This document shows positions 38,701 through 41,736 of a stretch of 41,736 nt of DNA, piece after piece; within the stretch, counting starts at the first letter, position 1, and each line of letters begins with the position of its first letter. Source of the stretch: Oceaniglobus indicus (GTDB lineage: Bacteria; Pseudomonadota; Alphaproteobacteria; Rhodobacterales; Rhodobacteraceae). The stretch is from assembly GCF_002751875.1 (NCBI RefSeq), contig NZ_NMZM01000014.1:1-41736 (forward strand), in the 5' to 3' direction. A program made the position numbers and the translations under genes. Under the pieces are notes generated by a model. That model was given only the letters and a program-made list of their open reading frames with translations, was not told the origin of the DNA and did not search any database.

Positions 38701-39984
38701 CAGGTCAGCGCGCCCTTCTTCCGGGTCTGCACCTCGGATGTGCATGGCGAAAAGCGTTTCACCTCGACGATAGCCAAGCGCCTCGACCAGCTGGGGGCCT
38801 TGACCAAGGGTCAGCGCGAGACCGGCTCGCAGGGCATGTTCCGCGAGGAGGACAATCTCGAAAGCCCGATCGCGCGGGCGGCACTGCGTGGGTATTTCGC
38901 CGATCTTGCCGCCGGGCGCGCTGAGGCGATGAGCTACGAGAGCTTCACCGACCGGACGGCCCTGCGGCTGATCGACAAGGACGGGGTGCTCCTTGAGGAG
39001 CTTCCCCCGATCCAGCGGTTTCTCAACCGGGTGCTTGCCCTGCCCATCCACATGCAGAACGCACTCTTTGCCGAGTTCATGCGCCGGATCGCTGATCAGA
39101 CGGAACGGGCGCGCGCGGCGGGCACGCTCGATCTCGGCGTCGAAACCCTGCGCGGCGAAAGGATCGAACAGGTCTCCACAGAGGATCTCTGGACCTGCCC
39201 GAAATCCGGTGCCGTGACGCGGATCATCGGGCTCAAGGTGACGGACCCGGTCCATGTCCTGGGCGCCGAAGAGGCCATATCTCGCAATCCGGACAAGCTG
39301 CCGATGGTCAATCGCGCCTCCGGTCGCGCGGCGCTCATCTCGGCGCGGCCCATGCAGATGTATGACGAGGACATTGTCACGCTGATGCGCAAGGCGGTGC
39401 GGCCAAACGGGTCGAGCTATCTCGAAGAGGCACGGTTTGAGTCCTCGGCTTGGGAAGAGATCGACAGGCCCGAGTTCGCACGTCTTTGGGGTGAAGAGGC
39501 TGCTGCCCTTCCCAAAACCACCACGACCAAGCTCTACCTGCTGACCGGGCTGCTGTTGCCAATCTGGAAGGACATACCGACCACCAATGAGCGCATTTAC
39601 CGCGTCACGCCCGACGGGGCGACCGCGATGATCGGGCGCACGCTGAGCGAGGAAGGGGCGGCCGCGCTGCGCGCCCGCTTCCTCGTCTCAAACCCGCAAA
39701 CACCGCAGGAGATGTTGACCACCGCCCTCGGCACCACCGCGCCTGTCGATCTGGGCCGGGGTCTCACCTTGACCCGTCGCCGTGTCGCAGGCGAGATGCG
39801 CCTCGAGCTGGGCGGCGCGGATCGGGGCATGATCGACGGCCTCAAGGCCCTCGGCTGCTTTACCGAGATCATCGCCTTCCAGCTGCGGGTGTTCCTGCCG
39901 CATGGTGACGGGATCGATACGGGAAGCATTCTGGCCCGGATCGTGGGGCAGGAAGCCGCCAGAGCGGCAGAACAAGCCGCCTGA
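35722..39984 (+). CDS. Methyltransferase-strawberry notch helicase fusion protein
   Basis: 1420 residues. The N-terminal part is a class I SAM-dependent methyltransferase: E133-PSAGTG then N197-PPF, the adenine or glutamine N-methyltransferase signature. From about residue 450 comes a superfamily 2 helicase of the strawberry-notch type: G480-DGTGCGKG (Walker A), D588-EAH (Walker B), YISATGATS, SDAGGTGRSYH and Q984-GLGRTHRSAQ (motif VI). Nothing is broken. Such fusions are found on alphaproteobacterial plasmids and phages; their role is unknown, with DNA modification coupled to remodelling, or protection against host defence, as open options. It is the largest gene on the plasmid and lies between a terminator and a DUF6878-like gene. 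Confidence 0.9.
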   Translation: MSKPLSTLPNPVESDANLTSALAQIGAEVDNQPLRSSALARIMRETFHGSDAGGAWDWRMAYDLMQAAAVQVLLRGDGAAGDIAAAKLLASRLLTETRRSEQQIRLQQFSTPLPFAALVLQATAIRKGETVLEPSAGTGALAAFAARAGATLVLNEIDPFRQRLLRAVFGGEVTGHDGEHIDDLLQSPVLPDVVVMNPPFASSVDRSRDKHIAAKHLVAAAKRLAPGGRLVAIMPPGFTPERDAAHWSRACGLLTPRLALTMPGQVYRKLGTSVETQLMVFDKVQEDGEMIRVPVRDLDEALAYVDAVAATRTEMRPAQRAEAIPHARPTVPSSAPRKTAAGVVTASKHRANVVRPLSFTNFDAPRDNMPVSDIYARYRPQRIEIAGAQEHPTPLVESIAMASVAPPMPSNTGSDDLRLPARLIEEGHLSEAQLETIIMAHDAHGRDLPGRFTIDDDQPKLTRADDDPDARAYRLGYFLGDGTGCGKGRECAGLILVNWLAGRRKAIWVSKSATLIEDAIRDWTDLGGSPADIQPLSKWKPDQPIPMGDGILFVTYATLRSAGKCSTTRLSQILDWMGAGFDGVLAFDEAHAMQNAAGSEQGRGVKPSQQGLAGLRLQLAAPRARVFYISATGATSVHNLAYAARLGLWGQGPEYPFPSRESFVSAMEAGGVAAMEVVARDLKTLGLYTARALSFDGVEYDVLEHALTPAQIEIYDAYAGAFRTIHHNLEAALTATGVNDASGETNASAARASAKSRFESTKQRFFNHLLMGMKAPTIIRAIEDDLAAGNACVIQVVSTGESLLKRRLETMDPEDELVEGALTPRDYVLGYLEQAFPIHAQKLVEIDGNMVAEPLRDANGALVVSREALALRDAAMMELMTLAPIPSALDQILWAFGDEAVAEVTGRSIRPLKADDGHLFIEKRAASSNSSETQAFMDGEKDILIFSDAGGTGRSYHAAQTAKNQKRRRHYLLEPGWRADAAIQGLGRTHRSAQVSAPFFRVCTSDVHGEKRFTSTIAKRLDQLGALTKGQRETGSQGMFREEDNLESPIARAALRGYFADLAAGRAEAMSYESFTDRTALRLIDKDGVLLEELPPIQRFLNRVLALPIHMQNALFAEFMRRIADQTERARAAGTLDLGVETLRGERIEQVSTEDLWTCPKSGAVTRIIGLKVTDPVHVLGAEEAISRNPDKLPMVNRASGRAALISARPMQMYDEDIVTLMRKAVRPNGSSYLEEARFESSAWEEIDRPEFARLWGEEAAALPKTTTTKLYLLTGLLLPIWKDIPTTNERIYRVTPDGATAMIGRTLSEEGAAALRARFLVSNPQTPQEMLTTALGTTAPVDLGRGLTLTRRRVAGEMRLELGGADRGMIDGLKALGCFTEIIAFQLRVFLPHGDGIDTGSILARIVGQEAARAAEQAA

Positions 39985-40106
39985 AAAGTCAAAGCGGGCT
40001 TCCGGTCGGGCGTCGCGGATCTGGGTTTCACCGGTCTGCGCTTTCCGGGCGCGTGCAGACCAATGCCACGCCCGGTCCCCCCAAATTCAGACGAGAGGAC
40101 AGACCC

Positions 40107-40493
40107 ATGACCAATCCCCAAATCGACTATGCCGCAATGGCGGCTCAGTGGCGTGCAGAGCGCGAAACCACCTTGAAGGCATCCAGAGTGGAGCTGCTCG
40201 CGCAACTACGTGCGCTTGGCATCAGCGAGGTCACTGCCGAATATGAAGGCTATGGCGACTCCGGCAATGTCGAGGATGTGACGGTGCGGCCTGCAGAGGT
40301 CAACCTGCCGGAGCCGCTTGTCACAGAAGTTGGCGATTTCGCCTGGTCGCTCGCCTATCACCATCACCCGGGGTTCGAAAACAACGAGGGCGGCTACGGC
40401 ACGCTGACCTGGGACATAGCACTAGACAGCATCACCCTCGATCACGCGGACCGCTATGTCGAATGCTCGCACAGCTATGATGAGGGTCTTTGA
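40107..40493 (+). CDS. DUF6878-like protein
   Basis: 128 residues starting MTNPQIDYAAMAAQWRAER, with LRALGISEVTAEYEGYGDSGNVE and, at the end, ENNEGGYGTLTWDIALDSITLDH. The pattern GYGDSG followed by a W/F-E-NN-G-G-YG box is what I recall for DUF6878, another plasmid-typical family without known function. Very acidic. GAGAGGAC precedes the ATG. One base separates its stop from the next gene, so the two form a unit. Confidence 0.78.
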   Translation: MTNPQIDYAAMAAQWRAERETTLKASRVELLAQLRALGISEVTAEYEGYGDSGNVEDVTVRPAEVNLPEPLVTEVGDFAWSLAYHHHPGFENNEGGYGTLTWDIALDSITLDHADRYVECSHSYDEGL

Positions 40494-40494
40494 G

Positions 40495-40956
40495 ATGGCC
40501 CATCCGCTTCATCATGCTGAAAGCTCTGCCCGGAAATTCGGCGGGGTGCCGTCCGACTATCAAGCCGTCCACGACTGGTTCGACGCCTCGAAAGAGCACC
40601 TCGCGCTCTTCACGCACCGAGCCATGCGCCATCATGCTCAAGGCCTGTTTGAAGCCGAACGTGTCTTCGGCCTGACCCTGACCAATAGCGCTGGTCGGGA
40701 CATACCTGTGCGCTGGATCGGCGAGCAACATGTCCGCGAAGATTGCCAGGGCCGTATCCCGAGCATGGCGGACTGGCTGCGACGGATCCAGCCCGAGCCA
40801 TGGATGGCCAATGGCCATATCGACCGGCATTCTGGCGATGAGCCCTGCGGCGACCCAAGGGTCGCCTGGGCCTCCGAGGTCGCCGCCGGAAGAACGGTTC
40901 TTGGCCTGAAGGATTGGATGGCGGCGCGCGCGACGCAAGCCACGCAAAGCGCCTGA
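40495..40956 (+). CDS. DUF6915-like protein
   Basis: 153 residues starting MAHPLHHAESSARKFGGVPSDYQAVHDWFDASKEHLALFTHRAMRHHAQG in short conserved blocks, then FEAERVFG, TNSAGRDIPVRWIGEQHV and IPSMADWLRRIQPEPWM. The many histidines and the VRWIGEQHV box are characteristic of DUF6915 as I know it. It is often annotated on alphaproteobacterial plasmids and phages; function unknown. A GAGGG lies inside the end of the upstream gene. A terminator hairpin follows. Confidence 0.8.
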   Translation: MAHPLHHAESSARKFGGVPSDYQAVHDWFDASKEHLALFTHRAMRHHAQGLFEAERVFGLTLTNSAGRDIPVRWIGEQHVREDCQGRIPSMADWLRRIQPEPWMANGHIDRHSGDEPCGDPRVAWASEVAAGRTVLGLKDWMAARATQATQSA

Positions 40957-40991
40957 CAGCTCTTGGCCGTTTGCCAAACGAATACTGCATG

Positions 40992-41017
40992 GAAGCCCGG
41001 TTGGACGACCGGGCTTC
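40992..41017 (+). terminator. Terminator-like hairpin
   Basis: GAAGCCCGGT and ACCGGGCTTC pair perfectly over a six-base loop. The T run after it is weak (TTGCGTCGTTT). It sits between the DUF6915-like gene and the next small gene. Confidence 0.7.
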
Positions 41018-41056
41018 TTGCGTCGTTTCCCCACCATTCTTCTTGAGGAGGTTCGC

Positions 41057-41359
41057 ATGACACTCGAAGACATCAAGGCGGCCGTCGATGCCGGCCAGAC
41101 CGTGCATTGGGCCAATACCGGCTACGTTGTCCACAAGGACCGGCTTGGGCAGTACCTGATCACCTATGTGCCGAACGGCAGCTGCATCGGTCTGACCGAC
41201 CAGGAAGGGCAACGGTTGAACGGCAAAGAGGAGGAGTTCTTCATCGCGCGGTCGGAGGACAGCGTTGAAAATCCGGGCAACCAATCAAGACCGGACGGGC
41301 AGGGGAGGAGCGTAGCACCCGGAGGCGCGGGGGCATTCCCACTCGGACGGCAGCGCTGA
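41057..41359 (+). CDS. Small plasmid protein of unknown function
   Basis: 100 residues; the conserved-looking part is the first 65: MTLEDIKAAVDAGQTVHW, then GYVVHKDRLGQYLITYVPNGSCIGLTDQEGQRLNGKEEEFFIA. Similar short proteins occur beside strawberry-notch and DUF736 genes on related plasmids, as far as I recall. The tail (SRPDGQGRSVAPGGAGAFPLG) is low-complexity and may be read-through of a non-coding leader. GAGGAGG precedes the ATG with ideal spacing. No function can be given. Confidence 0.72.
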   Translation: MTLEDIKAAVDAGQTVHWANTGYVVHKDRLGQYLITYVPNGSCIGLTDQEGQRLNGKEEEFFIARSEDSVENPGNQSRPDGQGRSVAPGGAGAFPLGRQR

Positions 41360-41483
41360 CCCGTGGGCGGGGCTGAAAGGAAAGCAGGCTTTCTGATTTG
41401 TGATCCCTCAAGGGGTCGAGAAAGCAATCCCGGATGCGTTGGCAAAAACGTCAGGCACCGGCCAATCCAAAAGGAACCATCCC

Positions 41484-41736
41484 ATGTTCGCAGGAACCCT
41501 CACCCGCAATGTCGAGACCTCAGCCGCCGAGTACACCGGCATGATCCATTCGGCGCGCTTTGACATCGCCATCCAGCTCGAGGCACGGGCCAAGATGTCC
41601 GCTCGCAGCCCGGATTACGACGTGACGGCAGTCAACAAATCAGGCCGCAAGGTGCGTATCGGCACGGCCTGGAACGAGACCGGCAATACCAGCGGCAACC
41701 CCTACATCTCGATGCAGATCGATGTCGGCCTCGGCC
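41484..41736 (+). CDS. Tandem DUF736 protein, N-terminal part (continues at position 1)
   Basis: The first part of the 242-residue gene that continues at the window start; its final 77 bases duplicate positions 1-77. It begins MFAGTLTRNVETSAAEYTGMI, then FDIAIQLEARAK and SPDYDVTAVNKSGRKVRIGTAW, the DUF736 core. Joining 41484-41659 to 1-553 gives 729 bases, exactly 243 codons including the stop, which is an independent check of circularity. AAAAGGAACC lies before the ATG. Confidence 0.88.
   Translation, partial: MFAGTLTRNVETSAAEYTGMIHSARFDIAIQLEARAKMSARSPDYDVTAVNKSGRKVRIGTAWNETGNTSGNPYISMQIDVGLG
41660..41736. repeat. Terminal redundancy, right copy (circle junction)
   Basis: Identical to positions 1-77; see the left copy. 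One of the two should be removed when the circle is closed. Confidence 0.95.

Noticed and set aside
36949-39255. 768-codon minus-strand open frame
   Set aside because: It lies entirely within the strawberry-notch gene, antisense to clear helicase motifs; long antisense frames are expected in GC-rich genes.
1-41736. CRISPR arrays, tRNA or rRNA genes
   Set aside because: No regularly spaced repeat series and no tRNA- or rRNA-like sequence seen on either strand.

Overview
The window is almost certainly one complete circular plasmid. Its first 77 bases are repeated exactly as its last 77 bases, so the molecule closes to a circle of 41,659 bp, and one gene (a tandem DUF736 protein) runs intact across the junction. 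The replication module is repABC (partition proteins RepA and RepB, initiator RepC, a counter-transcribed RNA between repB and repC, and parS-like palindromes inside all three genes). repABC is confined to Alphaproteobacteria. Together with the GC-rich coding sequence and the DUF1403, DUF3768, DUF736, ArdC and strawberry-notch genes, this points to a member of the Rhodobacteraceae. The genus cannot be read from the window.

Layout: (i) 1-2190, end of the DUF736 gene, an unrecognised gene and a rhomboid protease. (ii) 2190-21120, a metal and cell-envelope island. It starts with a divergent CmtR-like ArsR repressor and an HMA-CDF fusion exporter, followed by a tyrosine-recombinase remnant cut by an ISL3-family insertion sequence. 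A minus-strand block follows: two CDF exporters, a transglutaminase-like protein, YnfA and a PbrR/CadR-like MerR regulator. Next comes a ten-gene plus-strand operon: SCO, DsbB, DsbA-like, PCu(A)C, SCO, M23 peptidase, DUF411, ZIP, LspA, Lnt. The island ends with a Zn/Cd/Pb P-type ATPase, two L,D-transpeptidases and a small lipoprotein. (iii) 21120-27530, gene debris, DUF1403, a serine recombinase and repABC. (iv) 27530-41736, a frameshifted ParB fragment, a Phd/PemK-like and a RelB/RelE-like toxin-antitoxin pair, and the backbone set ArdC, DUF3768, large ParB, DUF3085-like, DUF6927-like, methyltransferase-strawberry-notch helicase, DUF6878-like, DUF6915-like, a small unknown and DUF736. Several backbone genes are separated by terminator hairpins. 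I saw no relaxase, type IV secretion gene, tRNA, rRNA or CRISPR array.

The most notable observation is that four promoters in the island share one architecture: TTGAA(C/G), then directly a dyad of the form CTnnAG-N3-CTnnAG, with a -10-like hexamer beginning TA exactly 19 bp after the -35. This is the layout of MerR-family activated promoters, and an MerR regulator with metal-binding cysteines sits in the middle. The four sites would place metal exporters (CDF, P-type ATPase), copper-handling and disulfide proteins, peptidoglycan enzymes (M23, two L,D-transpeptidases), lipoprotein-maturation enzymes (LspA, Lnt) and a transglutaminase-like protein under one metal sensor. I propose that this is a metal-efflux-plus-envelope-repair regulon. 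The regulon assignment is inference; the sites and gene families are seen directly.
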